Part shown: in pieces, positions 34,201-46,715 of the stretch
Layout: each line of letters begins with the position of its first letter
How positions within the stretch are numbered: the stretch's first letter is position 1
Source: Galerina marginata
Taxonomy: Eukaryota > Basidiomycota > Agaricomycetes > Agaricales > Galerinaceae
Assembly (NCBI GenBank): GCA_023014335.1
Contig: JAECYW010000012.1
Span: forward strand, 806,001 to 870,000
Direction: 5' to 3'
Length of the DNA: 64,000 nt
Program-made: the position numbers and the translations under genes
Notes under the pieces: model-generated
The model's input: only the letters and a program-made list of their open reading frames with translations
What the model was told of the DNA's origin: nothing
Databases searched by the model: none

Positions 34201-35884
34201 ATACCATGGGTACGACCCCTGCGCCACTGGCAGCTTATCGCGTCAGATACTTGTGTCGTATTATATGGATTCCGCAATCCGAAGACACCCCGTTCCACAT
34301 CTTCCCCCACCAATCACTCTGAACAGCAGAAACGGCCGCAAGAAACGACCGCATGAATCGGCACCCGTAACAACCACTGGCATCTCACAGCATCAAAGTC
34401 CTCAAGCACACGCGATCACCAGTCATGATTTCACATAACACACCACAGTGAGATCGACCCTAGCAGCAAGCACTACCTGGACATGACAAGACCGCCTCGC
34501 CTCGTTTTGCGAAACGAAATTCACCTCCCCCCATCGCTTTACGGTACGGACACACCCCGCCTGCTCCGTCGTGTTCAGAAGGTATGAACACTGTCAACCG
34601 CCCCCGCCTCCGGCGAATATGCCACTGCTGACATTGTTTCTCGAGGGTATGAACGCAACCCTGTCCATGTAGTTCCCTTCCCGTTAATATTCCCTTCGAT
34701 CGTTATTTGTAGACCGTAAACCTCATGATCATGTATGTACCATTGCTACAATATTTAATCATATATAAATTTCTCGCACAAGTACATAATAATTCAACAG
34801 ACAGACATTACACTTCACACACTTTGTGATATTCAACAAAATAGCACAAAGCTCAGGACTCGTTCTTGCCATGTGAATAGCACTGGCTTACACTAGCCAA
34901 GTATGCTACAGGCAATGCAGGTTAGGACATGCCATAAAAGTAGCCAGCCATGCTCAACATCAACAGACATGGCTACAATTCAACATTTAGCACTGGATAA
35001 TTTTTGAAATAAAGAAACGCACCCGGGATACTGAGATAATCATGCTATTCGCGAGAAGGACGGGAAAATTCTATGATGTTCTGCCCATCAGAACAGTGGG
35101 TCTTTCGCATCCTCGGTGTCGTAACGGTCAAGTTTGCTCCGAGCACCACTCGAAGAGTCTGAAGGCTTGAGGAGTTTACTGAACATATTCCGGCCGCTTA
35201 GACGAGTGTTTCGACAACAACTTATGTGTGTAAAAGTGTAAGTTTCATGTTAAATGAAAGGTCAAGAACAAACCGCACCAACGCCATGAAATTCTAAAGC
35301 TGTAGGCAACGTTACGGCGGTTAAATTTTTTGTATCTTCAATTGTCGGAAACAAGTGCTTACCATTTCTTTCGCGAGGTTATAGCGGCATCGACATCCAT
35401 ATTGACCGCAGCGGCCGTCTCGTCGCATCCCCGTAACCACCTCACACCTGCGGTGAGTTCCCGCTGATGTGGGGTACTGGTGCGCGACGGCAGTCGTGGC
35501 ATGTCATTGGCAAATAGGGTATGGTTGCTGAGGCACTGACCGGGGCTGCATACCGCCTGCACCGTCGGGGTCGGTTTCCGTGTCGATGTCGGGTGTGCGC
35601 CGTTTTGTTGTCTCGTCGTACCCACACGTATGTGGTGAGTTCCTCACTCCCTCCCATTTCCGGCCCACATCCCTCATTCAAGTTGGAGGGGAGGGGCACT
35701 CGGAACGATGCCGGACTTCGTTTGGGCCGTGCTGGTTAAGGGAAATGGGCTGGAGGGATATGTGGGGACGGAGTGAGGTGTGACGGAAATTACCTAATGT
35801 GGCGGCATCAACAAACCGCAGTAGGAAGCCGTCGGATGACCGGGATCCGGAATTCGCTGTTACTTCTTGCGTCATACTTCGCTA
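34201..35884. other. No gene recognised
   Basis: Flank of the Plavaka remnant. At 35420-35720 there are GC-rich, both-strand open frames with GTGAGTTCC motifs repeated, probably old transposon sequence. No supported gene. Confidence 0.4.
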
Positions 35885-36729
35885 ATGGTTGGATTGTTGT
35901 GGTTCGTCTTTTGAAACAGTAATCCTCTAACGAAAATTAATAATCATTGCAAATCCAACAGGACAATGACTTTGAAAAGTGGCTGGAATACCTTCACCCC
36001 GGACAATCCAATTATTATCAATAATGTTGCATTGTCATGGAAATGCGTAGATAAGGAGCAACGCACGACAGTACGCATTGGCTACAAGCCAGAAGACTCG
36101 GAAGACATGTACACAGTTTGTACGCTCCTTCCAGGACGTGTCAGTCTATCAATGCAAATTAGTTATAATTTACTCATCATGGCTTCCTTCCCCAGCTTGA
36201 AAATTACCAATGCTCAATACCTTTGGCAAAGGGAGCCAAGGTGACTTTCGAAATTCGTGGACAGAAGTCAGTAAAATGTACTTTTGGTCAACATCCACCA
36301 AGATACTTATTCAGGTTTTTTTCAAGTGGAGTTGACCTTCTTGGCCTGGAAAGTCGTGAGTTCTCCCTGACTTATACATCGTCTTGAAGACGTATTGATA
36401 CCTTGAATGCCCTATTTTGACGGTGTTTCACAGCTACTGGATGGCAAGGGGGAGACAGGGCAGTACCACAGACGCAAGTATTTCTTTCTTCCCGCTGCAG
36501 CCTGAGACTGCGCATGCACAGGCATTTCTAAGAACATGAAAACAGGATTCACTCAGAGGGGTCAGTTACAATTCCTATTGCATCCAAGAGGCGCCAGGAG
36601 GAAGCCCAGAGTGGAACTACCTCTCAGTCTGAACCTCAGGAAACAACACCGAGGAAGCGAATAAAACTGGTGCCAGCAGAACCTATAGTGCACCAGACCC
36701 AAACAAAGAGGGCCTTGCAGGGTAGATAA
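35885..36729 (+). CDS. Nucleoplasmin-like (FKBP46 N-terminal type) domain protein without a visible FKBP domain
   Basis: A 17-nt first exon (35885-35901) splices in phase to 35962-36139, then to 36196-36266 and to an exon beginning at 36315. The product reads MVGLLWTMTLKSGWNTFTPD, IINNVALSWK, TTVRIGYKPED, CTLLPGRLENYQCSIPLAKG, VTFEIRGQK and SGVDLLGLE. The W..LKpG..tp....I.na.L pattern, followed by later strands ending GvdLlG, matches the nucleoplasmin-like beta-sandwich at the N-terminus of fungal nuclear FKBPs. The 3' part (about 36560-36729) encodes a basic, Gln/Thr-rich tail with nuclear-localisation-like KRRQEE and TPRKRIK and a stop at 36729. Splicing between about 36360 and 36560 is not resolved and could hide a frameshift. 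The usual C-terminal prolyl isomerase is absent. A role as a histone-binding nuclear protein is family-based inference. Confidence 0.5.
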
Positions 36730-39700
36730 TTTCTCCAAAACTGCTGTGTTGAAAAAGAATCCAGTGGTGTCAGAGAGTCCCATTTGTTTGTACATTAATA
36801 TCATGATCATGAGACAGTGTGCTTCTAAACACTGCCACCGATTCTACCAACTTTTCGTGATATCAGTTGCTTGAACTCTGAGCAGTGCACATTTACAATA
36901 GCTTGTTGAAGTCTATCATGATCATGGCGTCAGATGAATATGTTCAGCAAGATGGGGTTTGTACTTGCTCGGGATAGTCGGGCGATTAATTTCTGTCCAA
37001 GTTCAGCAATAGCATGGTCATTCAAGACATGCATTGGGCGCTGGCACAGAAGACAGCGAAAGCTGAGTGCGAAGTGGAATGCTGTTGTAATCATCCGTAT
37101 CCTCGAGTATAAGTCTGTTCATCCTGCGCATCAGTATCGGCTGTCTTTGTATATATGAGCAATAGATAATTGCGACTGAGTACCTTTTGGCATTATTATA
37201 GGTATGGCAAAGTAGCCTATGGTCAGATTGAAAACTGGAACCCCGATCGAGTCCTTATTTAATGTAGTATCCCCCAAAAAGACCTCAAATAGTATCGATA
37301 TCTTCGTCTAGAGTTCCTCGAGCAATGGGGATGTCAATAGCACAAAATGTCATGGGTTGATGTAACACCAGTTCTGTAACACCAGTCTGCCATAAGCGAT
37401 TTGGTCGGGAGATATCATGCAAAAAAGAGGTGACAGAGCACGATGTCTAGTAAGAGTACAGCTTCCGTTATTACATTATGGAGAATAATAAGCAGCAACC
37501 TAGAATTTGAGTGCTGGCCAATACTGTCGTAAAATGTAAGTCGTGTATCCACCAGGGGAGGCGGTCGGCTCGGAGCCGTTAGTATATGTTAGAAGTGAAA
37601 CAAGGCATGACAGTCCATCTCAGCGCAGACTCTACGCGTCGCGTGCGTATGGACTACCAGTCTACTGCGTGGCCGAGACGCAAGACCAGATGCTTATAGA
37701 ATGAATTAAGCATGCATACCTTAATATCTGACGGTCCTGACAATAGCTGATTCGCTGGGTAGCTGGCTTAGGAAACTTCTATCGGGTGTTGAAAGAAAAG
37801 TTGTCTGTGCGTTGAATCCATGATGATCGGGAAAAATAGTCAGGATAGTAAAGAATCTCACAGGTTATTCGCCGTCAAGTTCAAAGCAAGTCACAGTCCA
37901 TCTTTCAAGGACAACACTTAGTGTTCCCTCTTCGATGAAAAATAAACCAGGCATTATGCATATACGAGCATAGGAAGGTTGCGCGATACCCTGAGTAAGT
38001 CCGTTAATTAAAGACACTCTGCGGAGTCGGGTAGAAGCAAAACTTGACAAACCTGACCAACGAGCTCGCTCCATTGTGCATCGTCGAGTGACCCCAAGTC
38101 TGGAATCCCTTCTGGCAAGGTGACCTTCGAGTTCATATTCAAATTCTGAGTTGAGAAAGTCGAGGCTGCAGAATACTCTCCGAAGTCGAGTCATTCGTGC
38201 CGCGTATTGGTCCGAGTCTGTTGAGTTCCTTCACAAAGCTCGGATACGAGTGCACGCGCTGTCGCAGTCGGACCATCAGTTTCACCCCGGAGGTTCCCTA
38301 GTGCTTCCGAGACGGCAGGAGTTTCAAGGATGTAAATGCTTGGGCTAGTAGATTACATGCAAAATGAGGAGCGACGTGCTTTCGCATGCCTTTCCTGGAT
38401 CCATGACAATTTTTTGACTTTCATAGGCCAGGCCAGACATGATTTATGTGACTAGAAACATCCGGATGAGTATGTGATAAACTGGTGCTTGCGTTGGGAT
38501 AGGGTAGGATCCGATGGTTCATCCATGGAGATTGGGGTCAGCGCTTATCGATCCTTGGCTAGCGTGCGGCTTGTGAGCATTAGGACAGTTTTCGAAATCG
38601 ATGGCCCCGTCAGTAACGACTGTCACTGTGAAAAGCACGTCAGGGTTGTCAAAAAGCAAAAAAAAATCAAGATTTAGCAGACATACCTCGCGTTAAATGC
38701 TCTACCAACTTCCAGACAGACTGAGCAACAACCTTCGACCAAAATTTCTCACCGCCGTCTATGTCTATAGCTATGCGTCAGAACACGATCCGTCGAAGCG
38801 ATTCTGCGTGCAACCTTGAAGATTAGGAGAGTAACTAGAAGAAAACAGGGTTTAGCTTACGTGATCACGCCATGCTTGAGATAGGTCCGGGAAATTTATT
38901 GTAAAACCGTGAAAGTCGTCGCCACTGCAGGCATTGTCCCAGAATACGAATCTGGGAGCAAACTCAAGTAAATAACTGTACTCCACCGCAAAATTAAAAA
39001 ATGCAGACCCGGCCGCACAGGTGGAAATAAATCTTGCCAAAAATCAAGTCCTCGAGGTGGTACCTGTCAGTTATCAGTACTTGCCGGACGAAGGGATGTC
39101 GTGATACTCACTTGAGCTTGGTGTACTAGTATGTAGACAGTCCTCGATACCAACTTCCATCCCGACCGAATTGTTGCTATCATGAGGCATTCGGAATGAA
39201 TGGACCCAGATGTCCTTTCCTTCGTGATGTCGGCCATACTCCTAGAAATCGACATCCGTATGATTATGTGGAAAGGATGTATGGAACGGTTCATCAAAAG
39301 AGAGAAAGGGTAATACCCACATACCGAAGATAGACCTGTAGACCCACCAGAAAGCCTCGAGCTCGGCACCTTAACCAATACAGATTAAAGCGGCATTGAC
39401 TTTGGGCTTGGTGTCCTGTTGAATATATAGGTCAAAAGGTGGTCAAAGTAAATAAAGCAAGGCGAAATGGGTTACTGTGATTGCAATCAGAAACCAATCA
39501 TCTGGTCAATATCATCAGCTTCCTTACCTGACCTCAGAGCGTACCTGCGTCATGTTTGGACAGTCTCGGGTTGTAACCATTGAATATGTCGTACGAGGGC
39601 GAGGTCGATCAATTCTGTATTAATAAAGATCATTGTTGAATAATATTATAATAAGGCAGACAATTCATACCAACCTCGTAAAGAATGAGGATAGTTCAAA

Positions 39701-40763
39701 ACTTCATTCTTGTACCCGGCTTGCGGAACGCGTCTACAAACAAATAATTGTTCGAATCAAGGGCAAGTTATCCAATGAGATTCAGCTTGGATTCTTGATC
39801 GGGATTCGGTATCGAGTTGTCACTGAAACACTCTCTAAGAACTTGGAGGAGGCCGTTGGAAAGAGGTACGCTAACGACGACGGTTGGCCAAGAGAATTAG
39901 CTTAAGTTGGGATGCCAAACGATGTTACATACCGTCCCCCTTCAACGTAGGCTTTCATCAGAAAGTGTCATCGCGTTGTCCAGCGAGACTACGGAAATTG
40001 GCAACGAGTATTCGGGCGAGCTTGGTCGATTATAATGACACGGCCGTATTGACTGCACATAAGAGCGGAGAATTGGTACAATTGATGATGCCGCCAAAGT
40101 GGTGAACATGAGTTGGTTGGCAGACATATCGTGATGAAGCTGATTGTACTCCCGAGGTCGGTCCAGGCTCTTCGTATAGTGAATTAGGACACCAAAAATA
40201 ATGCCAAGAAGTACACGCTCTCACTTGACTAATCCAATAAAATCGAGCACGACTACATAGTGGTGTATTGGGGCAAATGCAGCGTGATTATTTAATATTT
40301 TTAATGATGATGATCGATTTCTGCAGCTTACATAATGTTATAATGATCTCGATTGATGGCGATGATGGCATTGGCTTGGCAATGGCATGCGCAACGTTGA
40401 CCTTACTGTTAGCACCTAGTTCCTGGCCCCTACGTCCTCCGCGCAAGCCCTGACGTTGACCGTTCGACTAAGAGCCGACGCCTCCACGCAGATTTCTGAC
40501 CAAATGAAAGCTTTAGCTCTTGTGGTCATCTTTGGGTCATCTTTCCCCAAAGTTGAGTGACTGATTTGGAACTCTTGTTGTCGGGTCCCAGGACTTGCTC
40601 AAGGTTTTAGCTCACTGGTACTGCTCACCTTGTATTGGAGGTCCGAATTCAATTTGTTATCGTCTCCGATTTTCCTAACTCTCTGCACCAGACGTCATAT
40701 GTAACAGCCATTTTCTGGACACAAAGGCCTTTGTGTACGAGCCACATGAGGCTTGAGCTATGG
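36730..40763. other. Long stretch without an assignable gene
   Basis: Coding-like minus-strand patches occur at 37860-38200 (including VTLPEGIPDLGSLDDAQWSE near 38110) and 39060-39380, separated by intron-like gaps, so a decayed multi-exon minus-strand gene is possible. No domain is recognised. Confidence 0.4.
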
Positions 40764-40770
40764 TATAAAT
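40764..40770 (+). promoter_or_regulatory. TATA box
   Basis: TATAAAT is placed 86 bp upstream of the start codon at 40850, followed by a pyrimidine-rich stretch (cctcacttccttctctc, about 40792-40810) typical of fungal initiator regions. Confidence 0.6.
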
Positions 40771-40827
40771 AATGCTCATGCTCATAATCCATCCCTCACT
40801 TCCTTCTCTCAGAAACCCTTGTCCAGT

Positions 40828-40845
40828 ATGTTCCTGCACTCCTGA
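40828..40845 (+). other. Five-codon upstream ORF
   Basis: ATG TTC CTG CAC TCC TGA ends 4 nt before the ATG of the downstream gene. If it lies in the leader, it would reduce or gate translation of the main frame. Confidence 0.4.
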
Positions 40846-40849
40846 CAAG

Positions 40850-41522
40850 ATGTCGATGTTTGGTCTTTGTCCTCATGACTGGGAATGGTATCACGTCTAT
40901 GTAAGTCTGTTCAACCTTGTGGTACTGCGTTTTGACGCTACGGGGCTTTGATGGATCACAGAGCATGTCTTATGCGTTCGACGATGCATTGGCAAAGCCG
41001 TGGTATCAAGCTCAAGTATTGAGGGAATTGTGCAAGGTCGTCGACACTGTTCAAGCTCAGGACCCGACAGTGGCTTCTCTACAGGTATTTTGCATGCTCG
41101 CTATTTCCAGACCGTCTTAGATTAATATTTTTCATTCAGTCTCAGCTCAGGAATCACTCGATTCTGGCTGCTGACTACAATCACCGTGCACTACAGCTTA
41201 TAAAGACGTTAGCAACATTCCGACCCCTCTATTTCTCCGTCCACACACCGACAGATCTTTCCGCCCTGACTATTTGTAGCCTTGTAAGTCAATGAGTTTT
41301 GAGACATGGCTTGTCAACTAAATACATTGTTTATAGGTCTTTACGTTCAATCTAGTTTGTACATTTCTATTCAGTCTGGCTTTCATTCTAAATGTGCTTC
41401 TGTTCCAGACTGAACTTTGCAACGAGATCCAAGTTTTGACGACATCCCTGAAGCTTCTAACTGAGGAGGTAGATGAACTCCAGGCACAGATCTTAGGCCG
41501 ACTCAGATCAGCTCCCGTTTAA
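40850..41522 (+). CDS. Small helical hypothetical protein (167 aa, or about 148 aa if a second in-frame intron is removed)
   Basis: Exons are 40850-40900, 40962-41084, 41140-41283 and 41337-41522, all phase 0 with GT..AG introns. The protein starts MSMFGLCPHDWEWYHVY. It has an amphipathic helical middle (SQLRNHSILAADYNHRALQL) and ends in a leucine-heptad helix (LTTSLKLLTEEVDELQAQIL). A segment of the last exon (about 41355-41411) is bounded by GTTTGT..TTCCAG and is in frame either way. Retained, it encodes a hydrophobic stretch (VCTFLFSLAFILNVLLF) that would be a membrane helix; spliced, that helix is removed. The middle helix faintly resembles the QLR..IL..Y region of the tail-anchored protein at 26413-27079, but the likeness is too weak to claim homology. 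Upstream TATA box and uORF. Confidence 0.62.
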
Positions 41523-42089
41523 GATTTAGGAAACCACAGTTCTATAGAGCATTTTGGGACCGGGTCACCGTGATGGGTCACCGGAGGCGCTTATGTACTC
41601 GAGTAATGCCTGTGTAGTTTGGTCCTTCCCTTTGTCACGCTCGCCCGCGCTTCGAAGCTTCTCAATAAATAACTAATTGTTTGCATTTTGCTTATATTAG
41701 GGCCTCGCTGTCATTATGACGATTCCCTATTTACAGGACTCGTTCTTGTTGCGTTCTTGTATTGGTGAGAAATCGCGAGGGTCACGTGTAACGCTCGACG
41801 AGCCTCGTTCTATTTTTAGTTATCCGTCTTCGTCGGCAAGTCTCCAACGCGTCGTTCAACAGTCTTCAACTTCAACTTTGCTCTCATGTCGTTTCTTAAG
41901 ATGACGCAGCGGTCCATAACATTTGAATGGTACGGTCCTCTGTTAATGTCCCTGATTTCCTAATTAAACTCTTGTTTTTCTCTACGCAGCAACCATACCA
42001 CCCAACCGTGGCTCACAGCTTAATCCGCCTCTGTTAGCACAGGTGTTGCGACTTGGACTTGCTTGTGTTCTCACCGCCCCAAACATTCT

Positions 42090-42125
42090 TTGCCCACCGT
42101 TGCAGTTTTGCCCACCGTTGCAGTT
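42090..42125. repeat. 18-bp tandem duplication
   Basis: TTGCCCACCGTTGCAGTT occurs twice in perfect tandem. Confidence 0.9.
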
Positions 42126-42561
42126 CATCCGTGGATTCTCAATGCTGCCACCACATTCGCTACAGCGCCGCGCTACCCGGGCTTGCGCCCACCACACTTT
42201 TGTCCCGTCTGTTCTCATTGTTCTCAATTCCCGTGCTCCCACTACTTCATAAGACCATCTCACTCCTTTGATATCCTTTGCTAGAGCTTCTTATTGTCTA
42301 TTTTCTTATTTTCTCTCATAGCCTCGCTGTCCGCTGTGCATGAGGGTCCTGCGTAGAACGAGAGGTACAGGGTTGTACGTCAATGCCTTGCGTCCACACT
42401 GAGAACAGAAAGGTTGAGGTGGTGACAAGTACAATGGGAGGTCTCGTAAAGGGACAACCACCCGTTATGTACTGAATTGGGTTTTGCGACCCGATTTTCC
42501 CTCCATTTCCCGCTACTGATAAAGTTGATGCAGCCCCATAATTGCAACTTCACTTCGAAAC

Positions 42562-42849
42562 ATGAGTGGTCCAATTCCCCAATCACCGCACCAGCGTCCA
42601 CGACAAATCCAGCATATCCCACCGTCTCCAAGCTCGCCGCCTGTGTCGCCCGATGCTGGTAGAATGGCTGAACAGACCTTGTGTAGCGGTGGGATGTACA
42701 TTACCAAGGGAGACAAAGCTGGTCCAAAGAGTTTCTGTTGCCACATAGTAACGTCCCAATCCAAATTAATATTCAAAATTCTGCAGACTGACAGTGACGG
42801 TTTATCAGGGATGACATTCATATCACTTCTGCTTCCAAATCCAGCGTGA
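42562..42849 (+). CDS. Possible small protein or first exon (95 aa)
   Basis: The open frame MSGPIPQSPHQRPRQIQHIP continues with a Pro/Ser-rich segment (PPSPSSPPVSPDAGRMAEQT) and GGMYITKGDKAGPK. The Pro-rich composition looks coding, but there is no recognised domain and the later residues may be intron read-through. Confidence 0.25.
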   Translation: MSGPIPQSPHQRPRQIQHIPPSPSSPPVSPDAGRMAEQTLCSGGMYITKGDKAGPKSFCCHIVTSQSKLIFKILQTDSDGLSGMTFISLLLPNPA

Positions 42850-43544
42850 CTTGCGCGGACTGGTTGTGTCTCCCATTCAACATGAGTACTGCCGACATTC
42901 TCTAATATCGTTCCCCTTGACTTTCTACATCATGTCTCTTTCTATCTAGATTGCCGTATTTACTGAAACTTGAATATACATTAGAAGAAAAAACGGGACT
43001 CGTACATGCCATGTATACACTGGCCTACAAAGCTAGTCAGATCCTTGGTCTTTTCTTGAACCACTGCTCTTCTGAGTCGCTGATTCTGTCGAGTAAGATC
43101 ACAAATGAGCGGTGCCTGAAGCGCTTGAAGCGATCGCCGTATCACAACGCGCAATCAAACTTTTTTCACTTGAACAACTACCTTCGAAATCAACATGATT
43201 AATACAAGACGTTGGGATTTACGAGCCAAGTACGTCAGCTGGCAGAAGATCTTCGACTACTCAGGCTTTAAAAGTGTCGCTATCTGTTGCCGAAAAGCCC
43301 CTACTCAACATGGCTATAATTCTCTGCTGAAACGGTGAGCCTGGGTTGTGGTGCATCTGTCTTCAATGCCAATTTTCGCGGGAGACTCTGTTGTAAATAA
43401 GGGATATAAGACCAATGTACATTATAAGAGTGATGACTATTTGCGGACACGAGGCTTGCCTCGTGTCCCAGACAAATAACTTGATATTCCTTTCAAAGGG
43501 GAGTGGTTGAGAGCACCCGTCGTCAACAAGCCCGTACCACTGTT

Positions 43545-45183
43545 ATGCAATACAATACAGAGTCCAAAACCTTTGACGACAACATCTCTCCGACCATTGG
43601 CACAATTCGATGCGTGGCTTTCAACTCCTCCGGTAGCCTCCTCGCCACTGCGGGAGACGACAATTCCGTTCGTATCTGGGATGTTCAAACAGCAAAACTT
43701 AAAGCACGGATAGAGGGATTTGCTCCCGCTTTATCGCTTCATTGGACATCGTCGCCCAATATTTTGGTGGCAGGTTTCGAAGACAGCTTACTCGTAACCC
43801 TCATCCTAACTGAAGTAAAGGTCTCCATTTTCGATATTTGGGTACAAGTGACGATCAAAACCTTTCTTTAGACACAAATAATTGCGCATTGCCTATCACC
43901 AAGTCTGATGGGGGGTGCGGCCTTTGAAGTCAACTCAAAACCTTACCCCTTTGAGTGCCTTTCTCTAAGCCCAAGCAGCCCACCAAGGCTTGCTGCAGGG
44001 GGGTATGGTGTCGTTTCGTTTTGGGACGTGCGAGGCGGTGCAAATTCTCGCGATTAGTATTTGCGTTCCAGTTTAACTTTCTTTTAGGAACCGAATATAT
44101 CTGGGACGAAGGGGGTGCCTTGGAGGACTCTCCTCCGTGTGACGACCGCAACAGGAACCAGCCTGTGCTAGTGACAGGCATACAGTGGCTCGAAGCCACT
44201 AAGGTGCTTGTCTCCTATATGTTTCACGGGGTCGTGTAAGTCATTTGGCGCTAGCAAGGAACATCAGCTAACTCAACGACACAAGATGTTGGGATGCGCA
44301 ATCAACAAATATGCTGTTTTCAGTTCGAGTGTCTACAAGAGTGTTTGTTTCTTTCCTATTTCTCTTTCTCGAGGTTTGAGCTCACATCCATAATGATCAT
44401 GACAGTGGGCGGTTAGCATTGAGTCCCAACCCTATCCATATCGCAATTTATAACATGTCGTCTGGTGTTGAGGTCTGGGACATTCAGAAGGGGATTCAAA
44501 TCGCCAGCTTTCGACACCAGATGGGAAAGAACTTCACACTTCCAGTCGTTTTCTCACATGATGGGTCGGCAGTAACATGTGGAAATATGCAAGGTGTCGT
44601 TAATATATGGGACTTGGACTCTAGAGAGACTATCAACACCCTCAACCACGGCGGTAAGTTCTCCCCGGCTCCTGTTAATGGAAGAGAACTGATTATGAGG
44701 AATCAACATGTATTTTCCTCTCGCAGGGGAAAGTGTTCTCGCCATCTCGGTAAGGAATTACCTGTGCTGAAACTCGTTGCTCATCATTCTCACCCTCTTG
44801 ACCATTGAGTCGTTCTATTTCAGGGATAAAGATCAAGTTTATATTGCGACGGTGGCACAAAACCCCAACGACTTGCGGCAAAAGGTTCGACTCTGGGAGC
44901 CGAAACATGGCTGTATGTAAACATCTTACCTCATAATCATCAGTACAGGTCTGGACTCATATCGCTTATTCAGACCTTGCAGGCGCTAGATACGACGCTC
45001 GTGCTAATCACGATAAAAGGAGAGGCATAATCACCCACATTGTGAGTTGGAAATCAATGTATGATGCGCAGCAATTTCCTGACCACATCATAGATCGGTT
45101 GCTCATCACTATTGATGTTTGTTCTGGTTGCTGCATTTGCTATATACCTTGGGGCACAGTGGTCAGCAGTAATCCTTGAGTAG
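43545..45183 (+). pseudogene. Second WD40 protein with C-terminal membrane helix, two frameshifts
   Basis: Nine exons can be traced: 43545-43814, 43872-44038, 44088-44235, 44286-44330, 44406-44653, 44727-44749, 44824-44912, 44974-45041 and 45094-45183. WD40 blades are clear: RCVAFNSSGSLLATAGDDNS then VRIWDV; RLAAGGYGVVSFWDVRGG; GVEVWDIQKGIQIASF; FSHDGSAVTCGNMQGVVNIW; VYIATVAQNP..VRLWEP. The C-terminus is one membrane helix (SSLLMFVLVAAFAIYLGAQW) and a short tail, as in the gene at 8572-10186. An extra C in a C4 run near 43980 shifts frame inside exon 2, and the junction at 44749/44824 is one base out of phase. These are single-base lesions or base-call errors in an otherwise coding-like gene. 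Confidence 0.72.
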
Positions 45184-46353
45184 TCACCTTACTTCTTGAG
45201 AATCTAGCCAGCACCTACTAGAGAAGTAACCTCAGCTCATCGCTCATAACTTGAATGTGTATACATACTGTAACTAGAAGGACACATCCTTTTATTCAAG
45301 TTTACGTGTCTTATTTAACGAGTTGTTCTTGTAGACCAGGATTTTTGGCGGGCACCAGAACGTCGAATTACGGTCGTATATACCGAAATTATGAATTGAA
45401 AGCCCTGTTGGACCTGACCGACTGGTGGCCGGTAATTCCGTGCCGCTTGATCCTTCGGCATTGGCCTTTTTCTTGCTCTGTTATTCATCCCATTCTCATT
45501 TTCTTTCCCTCATCGACAGTATATAATTTTCCCACTGTTATTTTCTTCACATCGACCCCCACCGCTCGCCCCTACTAGTCGTCTCTTCAGTCTGGGGTAC
45601 ACAACCTCACAACGCCAACTGACACGAACAGCGCGATGTCGTGCGTCCCCCTTCGAACTCAAGGCTGCTGGCAGACATTTGGTATTGCGAACAGATAGGT
45701 GGGGAGACGGGACACGAAGGGAGACCCACTACATAGGTACATTATGAGTCGCGGGGAAGATATCACACGATGTCCCGCACGAGGAAAAAGAATATTGACC
45801 AAGAACAATCTCGGTAACGAGCTATCACTATAAATCACGATGGAAGCGCGAGTACCTGCCTTGGCCAAGACCTGGCTGGACACCCACGGCAGCTCACCGC
45901 AGGGAACTAAGGCCATCTGGCCTCAAATCTTATCCTCTGATTATCGTGCCTCGATTACTCGAACCGACCCTCTAACCTTCTAAAGTGTGCAATTCCACGC
46001 TTTTTATTCGACATCTCACTCCTAGTAGCGCTTTTTTTCCGGTTATCCGACTGCTGGGGACAAGTGATGCCTGGTTTAAACGACCACAGCCGCCATTTTT
46101 TGTTGATTGCATACCTCGCCGTACTCGACGGTACTTCTATAAATATCTCCTCGATCAGCTGAAGTTGGAGACCTCGACCACTGTCCTCCCGATCTCGGCC
46201 ATATTCCCGTTACCCAAGATCATTTCACCGCCTCAATACTTCGTCAAAAGAGGTTTATATATTATGCCCCCTCTTGGTTTATCCGGACAACGGAAACCAT
46301 TCAACCTCATTTCCATCTGCATGGTCCTCCGTCTCGTTATTTAATTGCCTAGG
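45184..46353. other. No gene recognised
   Basis: Pyrimidine-rich sequence (45450-45640) and short frames; no supported feature. Confidence 0.4.
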
Positions 46354-46715
46354 ATGCGTCACATACTAAATTCGAGGGTCGATGCTCGTGCTGGCATTGA
46401 TCTTTTTGTCCTACACGACCTCGTAACTGACTTGGATTCGGAGGATTACAGAGAGTGGGCCAGGGAGCGGATGAGCACCGCCTACAGCGCTGCATTGAGG
46501 TCATCCAAGTTGAAGGAGGAACCGGCTGCATATGCCGAGAGTATGAGGAGAGTCTGAACTAATGCTGCCTTGTCAGCTCCCAGAAACTTCTGTATGAATG
46601 CGCTTATAGCTGGGGCAGCAATGCTTCCCAAGTGGAAGGACGAAGGAGAGAGGCAGTCAAGGCAGACGGCTTGAGCGCCGCTGAAGCTCGCATTGTCGCG
46701 ATAACCCCACACTGA
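46354..46715 (+). pseudogene. Fragment of an unknown helical protein with an in-frame stop and a frameshift
   Basis: The frame from MRHILNSRVDARAGIDLFVL continues through a helical segment (WARERMSTAYSAALRSSKLK) to MRRV. It meets TGA at 46555-46557, then stays open and coding-like (TNAALSAPRNFCMNALIAGA then AMLPKWKDEGERQS). A one-base shift later it continues ADGLSAAEARIVAITPH to a stop at 46715. The persistence of coding character past both lesions indicates recent decay. The family is not recognised. Confidence 0.5.

Larger units (their letters stand above)
41523..43544. other. No confident gene
   Basis: Short frames only, apart from the tandem repeat at 42090 and the small reading frame at 42562-42849. 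Confidence 0.4.
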
